In this document: positions 33,670-45,512 of the stretch, piece after piece
Numbering within the stretch: the first letter of the stretch is position 1
How the letters are laid out: each line of letters opens with the position of its first letter
Source of the DNA: Helianthus annuus
Taxonomy: Eukaryota > Streptophyta > Magnoliopsida > Asterales > Asteraceae
DNA: 64,000 nt
Assembly (NCBI RefSeq): GCF_002127325.2
Contig: NC_035441.2
Location: 50,658,663 to 50,722,662 of the forward strand
Direction: 5' to 3'
Position numbers and translations under genes: made by a program
The notes under the pieces: model-generated
What the model was told of the DNA's origin: nothing
What the model saw: the letters and a program-made list of their open reading frames with translations, nothing else
The model's database searches: none

Positions 33670-36600
33670 TCACATGAAATATTTCTTCAAATGGACAGCA
33701 TTCCAAGCTCTTGGTAACAAATCACCTTCCATGGTCAGCAATCTATATGCCCCCTTTCCTACTTCAGCTTCAATCAAATAAGGGTCTTCCCATTTTGGCG
33801 CCAATTTTCCATCAGCAGGATTGGTGGTATTCTGAAATGCTTTCCTTAATACCATATCACCAATCTGAAATTTCCTGATCCTAACATTTTTGTTGTAAGC
33901 ACCAGCCATTCTTTGTTGATAACTAGCCATCCTTATCCTAGCCAGATCCCTGATTTCCTCAATAGTATCCAGGTCTTGAGCCAGGTTCTCATCATTTTCC
34001 TCAGGATCACGGGTACTCGTTCTAGCAGTTGGAACTACCATTTCTGTTGGGATCACTGATTCTGCCCCAAATACCAAAGAAAATGGTGTTTGACCAGTAG
34101 CATTCTTAGGGGTTGTCCTATCAGCCCAAAGCACATAAGGTAATTCTTCTGCCCATTTCCCTTTCGTGGATCCAAGCTTCTTCTTCAAATTGTTGATAAT
34201 GATCTTGTTGGATGATTCTGCTTGACCATTAGCTTGTGGGTGGACTGGTGTTGATGTTATCATCTTAATCCCCCAGTTGTCACAAAAGTTAGTGGTTCTG
34301 CCCCCCAATAAATTGGGAACCATTATCACATATAATTTCAGAAGGAATACCAAATCTAGTTATAATATTTCTTTTAATGAAGGATATAACTTCCTTTTCT
34401 CCGACTTGGGCAAAAGCTTTAGCCTCTATCCACTTAGAGAAGTAATCAGTCATAGCAAGCATGAACACTTTCCCACCAGGTGCCTTAGGGAGCTTACCAA
34501 CTATATCCATCCCCCATCTCATAAATGGCCAAGAGGAGGATATAGGATGTAGAAATTCAGCCGGATGATGAAGGATATTGCTGTGTCTCTGACAAGGATC
34601 ACACTTTTTAGCATACTCCACAGCATCCCTTTTCTTAGTTGGCCAGTAGCATCCTGTTTTTAGGATCCTTGAGAACAATGCCCTGCCCCCAGTGTGGTTT
34701 CCAAAATCTCCTTCATGGAAGTCTTTTAAAACTTCTTGGATTTCAGGATCCTCAATGCATCTTAAATATGGTCCTGCAAGAGATCGCTTATACAACATAT
34801 TATTTAAGATTGTGAATTGAGATACCTTAATTTTGAAAGCCCTAGGATTTTCTCCCATAGGAATCTCTCCGTGTTGTAAGTATCTCATGATTGGTGAGAT
34901 CCATGATCCTGATCCTGGATGAGATTGAGTATCCTCACTAGGGATAATTGCAGAATCCTCCCCTATTTCCATGGCTACATGATCCTTGATGGCAGGAGCC
35001 AAGACATGGATAATGGGGATACTTATATCCTCCGGGATCTTCAAAGATGATCCTAAGTTAGCCAATGCATCAGCTTCTGTATTTTCTTCCCTTGGTACGT
35101 GTGTCAAACTAAAGGAAACAAAAGAGAGTGCCAATTCTTTGACTATCTCTAAATATTTGGTTAGCTTTTCACCTTTAACAATATAGGATCCATTAAAATG
35201 ATTTGTAATTAATAATGAATCTACATGTACCTCAACGTACCTGATCCCCATATGCTTAGCAATTTGTAAACCACCAATCAAGGCTTCATATTCAGCCTCA
35301 TTGTTAGTGGTTTGGAACTCACAAGCTATGGAGTGGGGTATTATGTCCCCCTGTGGCGATTTTAGTAGTATACCAAGCCCTGTGCCTTTGACGTTTGAGG
35401 ATCCATCAGTATAGAGTATCCAAGGATCCTTGGTCTCTTCTAGCTGCTGGACTTCTAACTCAGTTTCTTTTTGTAAATCACTACTGAAATCAGCAACAAA
35501 GTCGGCCAATGCTTGGGATTTGATGGCTGTCCTGGGCTCATATCTTATATCATAGGCACTAAGCTTCACTGCCCACTTAGCCATCCTTCCTGACATCTCT
35601 GGTTTCCTGAGGACATTTGCTTTTGAGGATACTGCAAGATATAAGGATAACACATCTCCTTTCTCTGGTTTCATCAAGGCTGGGGCTGAGGATAGGTAAT
35701 CTTTGAGAGCTCGTAAAGCACTCTCATGCTTCTCAGTCCACTCAAATTTCTTGTTCTTCCTTAGGATATCATAGAATTCTTTGCACTTTTCGGAGGATTT
35801 AGATATAAATCTGTTCAAAGCTGCTATCCTGCCTGTTAGTCTTTGGACATCCTTAGCATTGGCAGGAGATTTGATATTCACTAAGGCTTTGATTTGTTCC
35901 GGGCTAGCTTCAATGCCTCTCTTGGTCACCATGTATCCTAAGAACTTACCTACTTTAACACCAAAGTGACATTTTGAAGGATTAAGTTTCATGTTATATC
36001 TGTTAAGGATATCAAATGCTTCCTCCAAGTCCCTTAGGTGATCCTCAGCTTTTATGGATTTTACCACCATATCGTCTATGTAAACCTCCATTGTTTGTCC
36101 AATCTGATCCTTGAACATCATATTCACCAGCCTTTGATATGTGGCACCTGCATTCCTTAATCCAAACGGCATAGAAATATAACAATATATACCGGTTGGA
36201 GTCATAAAAGCCGTATCCTCTTGATCAGATGGTTCCATCTGAATTTGTTGAAATCCAGATGAAGCATCCATAAAAGTCAACAATTCATGACCCGCCGTTG
36301 CATCCACCATGGAGTCAATGTGGGGTAATGGGAAAGGATCCTTGGGACATGCCTTATTTAAATCTGTAAAATCGACACATACCCTCCACTTTCCATTTTT
36401 CTTTTGAACAACAACCACATTGGCCAACCATCTTGGATATTTGACCTCTCTAATCATACCTGTCCGGAGCAATTTCTCTACCTCTTCCTGGATAATGGCA
36501 TTTCTTTCCGGTGCAAACTTCCTCCTTTTTTGATGGATCGGTTTGAATGACCTGTCAATGCCAAGTTTATGAGTTATAATATCCTTAGATATACCTGTCA

Positions 36601-36760
36601 TATCCTCATGCTTCCATGCAAAAGTAGTCATTCTTCTTTTGAGGAAGGATACAAGATCTTCTTTCATTTTGCCAAGGATCCCTGATCCGATATAGATTTT
36701 GGATTCAGGATCATCAGGATCCATGAGGATTTCTACCACATCCTGCTCTCTTGCCTCCAA
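33670..36760 (-). pseudogene. Tat-C pol: RT, deleted RNase H, second RNase H, integrase; one frameshift
   Basis: The long frame 36760-34289 (823 codons) carries RT (FRLR-type finger KWRVCVDFTDLNKACPKD, FMDASSGFQQIQ, catalytic YIDDMVV). It passes directly from LYLAVSS to NVLRKPEMSGRMAKW, so about 70 residues of the first RNase H present in Tat-D are missing in frame (near 35620). The second RNase H is whole (WILYTDGSSN, NNEAEYEALIGGLQ, VDSLLITNHFNGSY). Integrase zinc and core motifs follow (CDPCQRH, CDNGSQF). A frameshift near 34300 leads into 34353-33670, holding the catalytic Glu region ([12 protein letters not shown]) and the C-terminus ending LKKYFM. Confidence 0.88.
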
Positions 36761-36816
36761 GACATCCCTTGGAGGATACTTTGATTGCTATTACTCCCTT
36801 GATTTTAAGGCTAGTT

Positions 36817-37539
36817 TCATTGATGAAGTGTAGCAATCCTTAGCCTCCTGCTGATCATATCAATCTTGACTATCCCCCAAGGACTAGGGAGCTTCACACA
36901 TTGATGGTAGGTAGATGGGACTGCCTTCATATCGTGTATCCAGGGCCTGCCAAGGATAACATTACAACAAGATAAACAGTCAATAACACAAAATTTTTGA
37001 TAATTATGTAATCCTTCAACATAAATTGGGAGTTTAATGTCCCCCAGGGTGTTCTTGGTTTCGCCACTAAATCCCACGAGCACGGAGGATCTTGGTATGA
37101 TATCTGATTCAGGGATACCCATTTTCTTCAGAACATCTAGCTGGATAATGTTCACTGAGCTTCCTCCGTCAACAAGGATCCTACGGACAAAATGGTTAGA
37201 AATAAAAAGAGTAATAACTAAACCATCGTGATGAGGATCCTGGATGTCAACACAATTGTCCTCATCAAAGGTTATGACTTTTCCTTCAGAGAAACTTGAT
37301 GTTCGAACAGGTCTTTCTCCATTATCCATTTTAGCTTCCTTTGCATGCCTTTTAGCTGCTGAGAAGGATGTACCACAGATGTCTGATCCTCCAGAAATAA
37401 AGTTTATCACTTGTGCATCTGCTGGAGGGGCCGGAGCTTTTTCAGGGATCCTTTCAGGATCCTGAGTCCTTGACTTTTTTCTACCCAGCAATTCTTTTAG
37501 ATGCCCCTTGCTCAACAAGTATCCAATTTCTTTTCTCAA
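36817..37539 (-). pseudogene. Tat-C end of gag and protease
   Basis: The frame contains the end of the nucleocapsid (ALRKEIGYLLSKGHLKELLG-like), a linker with FISGGSDICGTS, and the aspartic protease region (NHFVRRILVDGGSSVNII, VGFSGETKNTLGDI, GRPWIHDMKAVPSTYHQ). It leaves frame near 36830, just before RT. The D-G-G-S-S motif is intact in this copy. Confidence 0.8.
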
Positions 37540-39473
37540 TGCAATGCACTCTTCTGTGAGATGCCCAAAATCTTCATGGTATGCACACCACTTTGATTAT
37601 CTTTAGCTGCAGCCGGTCTGTCATTTTTTCTAGGCCATCTGGCTTTATCTCCTAGATTCTGCATCGCAAGGATTAGTTCATTGTTATCAACAGAAAAACA
37701 ATATTCGGAAATTGGAGGATAATCCTCATCATCCTCTTCTTGATCAACTGCATGCACGTTCTGGTTATCAGATCTGTTATAGGATTTGAATTTGTTGTTC
37801 TTGAACGAGGATCCTTCCTTCTCTTGTTTTGAGGATCCTGCTAATCTCTCCTGGATCCTTTTGTCATCCTCTAGCCAGATGAACCTGAGTGCCCGGGTTC
37901 TTACCTCATCTAGGTTCCTACACGGTGTCATAACAAGATCATCATAGAACAATGAATCCCTAAGCAATCCCATTTTGAAGGCCTCAACAGCCGTGGCTAT
38001 ATCCAAGTTGGGGATGTCTAAGGATTCTTTACTAAACTTGGTAATGTAATCCCCTAATGATTCATTATGACCCTGGGTTACCCTATATAGATCACTAGTT
38101 AATCGCTCAAATTTTCTACTACAAGTAAACTGATTATTGAATAAGTTAACTAGATTAGCAAATGAGGTAATAGAGTAAGGGGGAAGACTTAGCAGCCATT
38201 TGAGGGCTGATCCAGTAAGAGTGGATCCGAATCCTTTGCACAGTCACACTTTCTTTAACCTTTCTTGGATTGGATTGATCTCCATCCTCTCCCTGTATTG
38301 TGCTATGTGTTCCTCAGGATCCGTCGAACCATCATACAGCTTCATAGTTGGAACATGGAACCTTTTGGGTATCTCAGCATCACAGATTGGTGGTGCAAAA
38401 CGAGATATCCTGTGGCTTCCATCTTCAATCTCCGGAATAGGTTTGACCACTCCTGGAACACTTTATATCATATCCTTTAGTTTTTGCAACTCTCTAGCCA
38501 AAGCATGGTTGATATCTGTATCCTGCATGAATCCATGGTTAGCGGTAAGAGAATTATTAAAAGTGTTACCTCCCATCGGGTTCAAATTAGGAACACCGGA
38601 TGTGAATCCATATTGCTGGGACTCTGGAATGATGGAGGGACCAGTGGAAGCAATGGTCTGCATCGGAATAAAATCTCCTTGATGGACATCTGAACTTCCT
38701 GTTTGCAAACTCCTCAAGGATCCTGGCATCTGGAAGGGAGGATCCTGGGATGATCCTGGAACAAAGGAGGATCCTTGAACCTGGGATGATCCTGGAACAA
38801 AGGAGGATCCTTGAACCTGGGATGATCCTGGAACAAAGGAGGATCCTTGAACCTGGGTTGATCCTGGAATAAAGGAGGATCCTTGAACCTGGGATGATCC
38901 TGGAACAAAGGAGGATCCTTGAACCTGGGATGATCCTGGAACAGAGGAAAATCCTTGAATCTGCTGCGCTCCTGAGTAGGCTCCTGAATTCATGAAGGAT
39001 CCCATATGCTGAGGATAGGATCCTGCTGGCTAAAAATATGAACATGATGCCTGAGTCACTATTGCTGAACCGTAGTGCACTCCTTTTGGTCCACCCACAT
39101 ATTGAACATCTGGAACCACTGATGGCTGAGAAGTAATCACCGGAGTGTCAAAATTCAAAGATCTGGGCACCAGTGGGGAATGATCCTCTGCCGCTTTCTT
39201 TTGTTTCTTGAGATCTCCGATTTCTTTGAGGATCCTGTCATTGGTCTTATCCTGTTGCTGTATATGTTCCTTCATCTGCAAAATCAAAGTAAACATGTCA
39301 CTAGTAGTGGGAGTGTAAGGAGTAGAAGAAGTTAGAGGTTTAGAGAAAATGGGAGTTGGTTTCTTCTCAGCATTTTTCTGAGATCCAGCAGGAGGTGGAG
39401 GCAAAGGTGGAATGCCCTGAGACGAATTGACTGCAGACATTGCAGTAAAGGTATTCTTCAATGATGAAGCCAT
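37536..39473 (-). pseudogene. Tat-C gag, broken
   Basis: The ATG is at 39473. The N-terminal part is followed by a TAA at 39030. The frame then continues through a 12-residue repeat block, a stop at 38463-38465, and the capsid-like domain (DAEIPKRFHVPTMKLYDG) with frameshifts near 38245 and near 37610 in the CHHC knuckle. The final gag frame (38006-37536) has the acidic stretch DQEEDDEDYPP. It has at least two stops and two frameshifts. Confidence 0.85.
38740..38955 (-). repeat. 36-bp tandem repeat in Tat-C gag (12-residue units)
   Basis: Five to six near-identical 36-bp units encode SSFVPGSSQVQG, with small variants (FIPGSTQVQG). Tat-A has an 18-bp version at 6890-6975. Length is a multiple of three throughout, so the reading frame is kept. 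Confidence 0.85.
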
Positions 39474-39539
39474 ATATTCATATGCAATGAACCGGAATGA
39501 TCACCAACAGAAAACTTTCTTAGAAATGAAGCACCAATT

Positions 39540-39557
39540 GCCCCATGGTGGGCGCCA
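39540..39557 (-). other. Tat-C primer binding site (tRNA-Lys type)
   Basis: The minus strand reads TGGCGCCCACCATGGGGC, three bases inside the 5' LTR. It matches the remembered plant tRNA-Lys(CUU) 3' end except for one G-to-A at a CpG. Confidence 0.78.
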
Positions 39558-39560
39558 AAC

Positions 39561-40277
39561 TGTTTTGGTAAAAAATCACACAAGGATAATGCAACCAAAC
39601 TCCTAGTTGCGGGGAATGATGATTGCAATGAAGAATAATAATAGGGATCACTTCGATGTAAATTGCACAAATGACACAAGGATTTATACGAGGAAAAAGC
39701 CCTTGATCAATGAATGATCTCCGGCATAAAAAACCTCGGGTGATGGAAACTACCGATCACCAAGTTCAAAGAAATCAATAAAAGTTTACAACTTCGGATA
39801 GTGACGAGCTAAGTACAAGGATCACTATGGTTAATCGTGTAAAAGTGTGACAATTGTTAAGTGTCTGTTGAGAGCTTTGAGACTGCAATTGCACGAGAGT
39901 GTGTGTGTAACCGAAAATGGCTAAGTGTTCTAAATTTAGCTCATCACCCCTTTAGAAATGAAAGCTAACTAAGCTAACTAACTGTCCGACTTTTGTGCCA
40001 TGCTCCCACGTTCTCCACAACGTCCATTTCTATTCAAATGTGTGCGAAATACCCGTGGAATATTCCATAGTAACGTTGCCAAGACCAAGTCAAGCTCAAT
40101 ACTCCTGCAAAATAATACGAAACACAAACAGCCAATCGTTAGTATGAGGATCCTTAGGGTGATCCATGATCCTGATCCTGAAGCTCTTCTTAGGATCACT
40201 ATCTGTCACAAAAGTAAGGATCACTTATTAGGATAGCAAATAAGGATCACTAATTGTTAGAAAATCCTCCCCTAACA
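39561..40277 (-). repeat. Tat-C 5' LTR
   Basis: 717 bp, the same length as the partner at 29696-30412, with the primer site on the left and the GGAAG duplication on the right. Confidence 0.92.
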
Positions 40278-40417
40278 GGAAGCTTGCCCCAAAATGGGAA
40301 GGACCTTACGAAGTTGAATCAGAATCTGGAAAAGGAGCATACCGACTCAAGAATATGGAAGGGGATATGTTACCAAGATCCTGGAATGCCATACACCTTA
40401 AGCTCTATTTCAAGTGA
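40278..40417 (+). pseudogene. Tat-B integrase C-terminus, resumed after Tat-C
   Basis: After the duplicated GGAAG the frame continues LAPKWEGPYEVE, GKGAYRLKNMEGDM and ends LKLYFK with TGA at 40415-40417. Tat-D carries the same C-terminus at 11596-11336. Confidence 0.88.
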
Positions 40418-41350
40418 GTTTAGAATTTAATTTCTAACTCAGGATGGTATGAATTCTATCTCTTTTAAATATGTTCGATTTTATTCTTTTAAACCCAATA
40501 CTGACTTAAGCATCGGAGGGGTATTAGCCAAGCTACCACCCACCTTAGTTTAAAGGTGTTTTGCAGGATACGCTTCAGGATGTTACTCCAGGATATGTAC
40601 TCAAGATGAATTAAATGATTAGAGGATTGGCCCCCTCTCTCATGTTTAAGGGATCCTTATCCCTTCAAAGGTTTAAAGGTATTCACCTTCCTCTCGAATT
40701 GGGTTAAAACACCCCGCCTGAAGCGCAAGTTATCCAGGGATAGTTTAAGACAGCGGGACCAGTTCATGTAATAGTGGCTGACAATTTCGTTATTATTGGC
40801 TATATCCTGGATCCTTAAGGTATATGAGGATTGATCACCCTCTCTCACGAAAGGGTATTTTTATACTCTCTAAGGTTTAAAGGTTTTCACCTTTCTAAGT
40901 CATGGAGTTTATACACTCCCGCCTGTAACGCATGAAACTAAGGGTTTATCCCCAGGATACTAAGGGTTTATCCCCGGAAAAACTAAAGTTTATGGACAGG
41001 TTCCAAAGAAAGTCTGATTGTGTTTACACACATTCTCTTATGGCTAAAATATTACAAAGATTAGACTAAAGGAGTATTGAAATGTGTCATGTACTAATGT
41101 AATATCCTGCATAGACAAGGGACATCCATGTTGGGAACATTGCAAAACATTCAAAGCTTGAAGTTGGAAATTATTTCCTAAGTGTTTATGGTATGGTTTT
41201 TTATTTCCCTAAGTTCAAAAGCCTTATCTAAATAGGTTAAGCCTTTATCATCTCATATTTGAATAAAATTTTGTCTAACACTTTTGAGTAAGAATAACAA
41301 GAATTTTGAGCATGATACAAGTATCCTGACCAGGATATTTAATCAGGATA
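40418..41350 (+). other. Tat-B noncoding spacer, left part
   Basis: Collinear with the Tat-D spacer read on its minus strand. It contains the duplicated gcgtta/cgcctg module near 40710 and 40915. No gene is seen. It ends at the Tekay-2 insertion and resumes at 51148. Confidence 0.7.
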
Positions 41351-41515
41351 TGTGACACTTTGGGTTTTCCCGAGCAACCTTCTTGTATTAGCAATGTGTA
41401 CGTATGAATTATTAAATGAAAGATGTGAATTATCTGTATATGCTATGTGTTGCTGATAACGTGTATGTAATAAATATATATATAAGTGTATAAATACTAG
41501 TGGGCCGAGACCATT

Positions 41516-41624
41516 ACTCGAGACCACTCGGTCTCGAGTGAACCGTAAATAGTTGGGCCGGTTGGGCCACAAACTTCCTTAGCCCACTCGAAGACCCACT
41601 TGGGGTGCACCACCTAGTATATAA
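41516..41624 (+). promoter_or_regulatory. Tekay-2 LTR core promoter with upstream palindrome
   Basis: TATATAA at 41618-41624 is followed by a CT-rich initial transcript region. About 80 bp upstream, ACTCGAGACC (41516-41525) and GGTCTCGAGT (41530-41539) form a palindrome with a 4-bp centre. The 3' LTR repeats both (48877-48900 and 48980-48986). Confidence 0.6.
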
Positions 41625-42377
41625 GCCTAAAACCCTCACACACTCTCCTATACCCTCTCTCTCTCTCTCTCACCTCATCTTCTCTCTAAAAACCTTAAAC
41701 CCTAGCAACACCACCCTCTCCTCTTGTCTCGGATCAAGTGTAGCAAAGATCAAGCTCTTGTCCTAGCTTGAAGATCCTCATTTCGGCCGATTCCATACTA
41801 TTCTCACACCAAACACCATTCGGTTAGCATTTCACACTTTTAGAATTTGTGATGTTTGATTGATAAATGATATGCATGCCTTGTTTAAATGTTTTCCACG
41901 AATAATTTGTATGAGTAAATAATGTAGATGATCAGTTAAAGATGTCGAGTGATTATATGTTCTTGGTTGGAAATGATCTACATGTTGGTTATGCGTTAAA
42001 TTGAATAAGAATGTTGTTAAAAATGGTGTGCAAGATTCTTATGACAAATGCATAAATACACTTGAATCTAAGGATGAACTGGTGGCTATGTGCTAGATAT
42101 AGGACAAATGATGATGATTGAATTGTGACCCGGTTTGGGGTTATGTTGGAATGAATGAACATAGATTTATAGGATGAACATGTTTGAGTTAAAATGATGA
42201 ACTGTTTGAAGGTATTATGAACATGATATGAAGATTTAAATTGTGTGTTTTGATCTGTTTTGAATAAAGTTTAGACAAGAAAACATGTTTGTGAACCCTC
42301 ATTGGATAGTACACAATATCATGAAATCAGAATTCCATTGGTTAGTACAAGTCGTGGCAGGTCTTTCAGAAACTTCA

Positions 42378-42697
42378 GACAAACGAGTCGAGACCCTCGG
42401 TTGCGACTCGAGACCGTCCAAGTGATGACTCGAGACCACATGGTGACAACTCGAGACCGCAGTGATTGCGACTTGAGACCTAGACCAAGCAACTCAAAAC
42501 AGACTTCAGGGACTCGAGACCATCAAGGTCTCAACTCGGGATCACATTGTCTCGACTCAAGACGGGACTCGAGACCTCCGGGGGTTGCGAGTCATGCCTG
42601 CACCACTCGAGACCAACCACTACAACTCGAGACCTCCTGGTTACGACTTGAGACCGCATGTTCTCGAGTCGAGACCACCTTATCTCGACTAGGCTGC
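42378..42697 (+). repeat. CTCGAGACC word array in the LTR (5' copy)
   Basis: About 13 exact or near-exact copies of (g/a)ACTCGAGACC occur at irregular 17-35 bp spacing, with otherwise unrelated text between. The 3' LTR copy spans 49738-50046. Irregular spacing argues against a simple tandem repeat. Confidence 0.75.
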
Positions 42698-43792
42698 TTA
42701 CTTAGGTATTGGGCCACAATGTGTTTTGGTTTGGGCTGCCTGTTGACTGAACTATGTGTTAACTGTTACTGTTTGACTGTGCAATTGCTAGAGCCGGCCC
42801 AATAACTCAACATGTAACTGTATGCATGCTATGTGTTAGCTATGTGTAGAATACGTGACATCTCTGTACCCAAACCTGACCTATACCGGTAACCATGCTA
42901 GGACGTGGTGACCAGCGTGCTTGACCAAGTAACCCAATCTGCCGAGCAACCCGAGGTGAGTTCACACACTAAAAGCATGCGTCCAAGGGAGGGACACGGA
43001 TAAACTGCCAACTTTGGGGAAAAATACTTTTGAACTATTATTTCCGGGGGAAATCCGAATGGGTACTTACTATCTCCGGGGGAGATACGTTTGGATATTT
43101 TTTATAAATCACAACTAGCCAAGCTAAACGAAACTCTATCACCTTAAGTCCCTGCTTACAGTACCGATTAATCGCCGGGGCGAACGGGTTATTAGTTGAT
43201 AGCGCTATTAGGTTTGACAACCTCACACCATGACCGGGGGGATTGGGCGTGAACTAGTAGACCTTGCATCTTGGTCAATGACGATAGACATTGACTCGGG
43301 GCACAACAACTTTCCGTCAACAGTTTCGGTATCTACAGTTTAGTGAGCTTACAGATGGGGTAGCTCCCCACAATGTGATTATAAATGCTTTATCGAAATG
43401 ACTTACGTTTTTCAAAAACTAAAATTTGACACCTCGTGGACTCGCCAACATTATGTTGATACCCTACTACATGCTTTGCAGGTACCCAGTGACTCAGGAG
43501 CTTGCAGATTTGGATGTGTAGTGGTCGTCTAACCAGTGTGTTGGGTTCTAAACAAACTTGAACTACGAACTTTGTTTTTAAACTATTTTGTCTATGCTTC
43601 CGCTACTTATCTGAACTACTACATGAACTTAAAACTTTTGAACTTTGACTATGATATTTTCTAACCTTGTGGTTGGTGAGTATTACATATGTTATTAATT
43701 AAAATTGCTCAGTATAATTAGTGGCTGGATCCTGGTCAGTCATGCCTCCAAGCGGTGGTACTCCGCATGTGGATTTTGGGGGTGTGACAGAT

Positions 43793-43805
43793 TGGTATCA
43801 GAGCC
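43793..43805 (+). other. Tekay-2 primer binding site (initiator tRNA-Met)
   Basis: TGGTATCAGAGCC lies three bases after the 5' LTR. It is the standard initiator-Met primer site of plant chromoviruses. Confidence 0.92.
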
Positions 43806-44067
43806 ATTGGTTATATGAACTTGGTTTTAAAAAGGGGAAATCTTTTTGAGAAAAACCAGACTATAACCCGTGACTCGTGACGACACTACACTCCAAGTGC
43901 AAGACTCAACACATTAGACCTTATAGCTCGGACTAGTGTTTACTTGCTTGCTTTATGTTTTCTGTTTTGCTATACGTACTAGCGTGCCTAGTTAGATAGA
44001 TACGCCTCCCTCTTCTATCTCATTCTCGCTACATTACGACATCACACTCATACTATGTTTTCTGATT

Positions 44068-45239
44068 ATGAAGACAATGAGTGGACGTGGAAGAGGAAAC
44101 ATTAACACGACTCAGGCTCAATTCACTAACCTGCCTAACACGGTGGCTGCGACTTTCGCAGCTCACCCTGGAGGCCAGCATGCACCTGCGCAACCACATG
44201 TGTGTACTTTCAAAACCTTCATGGATTGCAAACCACTCCCTTTCAATGGCACAGAGGGTGCCATAGGTCTTCTACTCCGGATTGAGAAAGTCGAAGCTGT
44301 CTTTGCTGTCTGTGAGTGCCCCCCTGCGAATTGGGTGAAGTTTGCTACTGGTACACTCGAAGGAAACGCACTTTCCTGGTGGAAGGCGCAAATTCGGATG
44401 TTTGGTTTGGAAACTGCGAATGCTACTGTGTGGGAAGATTTCAAGGACATGATTAAGGAAGAGTATTGTCACAGGGATGACATCCACAAGCTCGAAAACG
44501 AGTACTTTGAGCTCAAGTGGTTGGATCAGAGATCGAGGCATACACCAAACAGTCCAACGACTATGCTGCTCTTTGCCCAAACATGTCTTGACCTATGTAT
44601 CGAAGAATCGAATTGTACATCAAGGGTTTGGCCCCGGAAATCCGAAGCCATGTGACTGCAGCTAACCTCAATACCATTCAACCGGTCGTTCGTCTTGCTC
44701 ACAAACTCACTGATCAGGCTGTGGAACAGGGCAAGCTGCCCAAAAGGATCAGTGCTACTGCTGGAACTCCTAGTGACAACAAGCATAAGTGGGAAGGAAA
44801 TCAAAGCAAGGATGCTAACCCCACTCAGGCCCCAACCCAGCAAAGGAAAACTGACAACAGCAGGGGCCCTCAACAATAGGGTGGCTATCGCGGGAACCAC
44901 CCCAAGTGCAACAAGTGCAACCGACACCACAGCGGGCCTTGTGGGAAAAGTCTGTGTCAGCGATGTAACAAGATGGGGCATGAGGCCAAGGACTGTAGGA
45001 GTCCCCGTCCTGCAGGGCAGAACCAGCAGCAGCAGCAACATCATGGGAACGTCAAGGGTTGTTTCCAGTGTGGAGTTGAGGGGCACATTAAGAAGAATTG
45101 CCCAGAACTGAACCAGAACCGCAACAACAATCAAGGGGCTGGAAACAACGATCAAAACAACAACAATGCTGGGAATGGTGCAAGAGGAAGAGCTTTTGTG
45201 ATTGGAGCTGGAGAAGCGAGGAATGACCCCAACGTCGTT
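44068..45239 (+). pseudogene. Tekay-2 gag
   Basis: The ATG is at 44068. The capsid region reads FKTFMDCKPLPFNGTEGAIG, then ALSWWKAQI. A one-base frameshift near 44520 moves the sequence into the frame used by the rest of the polyprotein. TGA at 44589-44591 and TAG at 44877-44879 interrupt it. Nucleocapsid knuckles follow: a degenerate CNKCNRHHSGPC, then CQRCNKMGHEAKDC and CFQCGVEGHIKKNC (both CX2CX4HX4C). Confidence 0.88.
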
Positions 45240-45512
45240 GTGGGTAAGTTCCTACTCGATGATCGTTATGTTTCTGTATTATTTGATTCTGGAGCCGATG
45301 CTAGTTATGTATCCCTACGTATTAGTAAGAAGCTTAAGCACCCGCCTACGTTGCTAAGTTCTAAGCATATCGTCGAGTTAGCTAATGGTAGAAACATCGA
45401 GGCCTCACATGTTATCAACGATTGCAAACTAGTATTGTCTGGTCAGACATTTAGCGTCGATCTTTTCCCTATCGTTCTCGGGAGCTTCGACGTCGTCATT
45501 GGTATGGATTAG
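45240..45512 (+). pseudogene. Tekay-2 protease
   Basis: The aspartic protease motif LFDSGADASYVS is intact. The domain ends VVIGMD followed by TAG at 45510-45512, where related elements have Trp (GMDWL). The frame is otherwise continuous with RT. Confidence 0.88.

Larger units (their letters stand above)
29696..40277 (-). mobile_element. Tat-C, full-length Tat retrotransposon (10.6 kb) with perfect TSD
   Basis: Two 717-bp LTRs (29696-30412 and 39561-40277) enclose gag-pol on the minus strand and an intron-bearing gene on the plus strand. The 5-bp duplication GGAAG is at 29691-29695 and 40278-40282. Joining the flanks restores the Tat-B integrase (PADGK, then LAPKWEGP), exactly as in uninterrupted Tat-D. 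By eye I count about 14 differences between the LTRs (near 2%), so the insertion is fairly young. Even so gag, protease and integrase are frameshifted and RNase H has a deletion. Confidence 0.93.
41351..43789 (+). repeat. Tekay-2 5' LTR (2439 bp)
   Basis: It starts TGTGACACTTTGGG and ends GGGGGTGTGACA. It carries a TATA box, a CT-rich leader (41648-41673) and an array of CTCGAGACC words. The 167-codon ORF within it is read through the array and has no domain. Confidence 0.92.

Noticed and set aside
42302..42805. 167-codon ORF in the Tekay-2 LTR
   Set aside because: It is read through the CTCGAGACC array and has no domain. The 3' LTR copy is broken into shorter frames.
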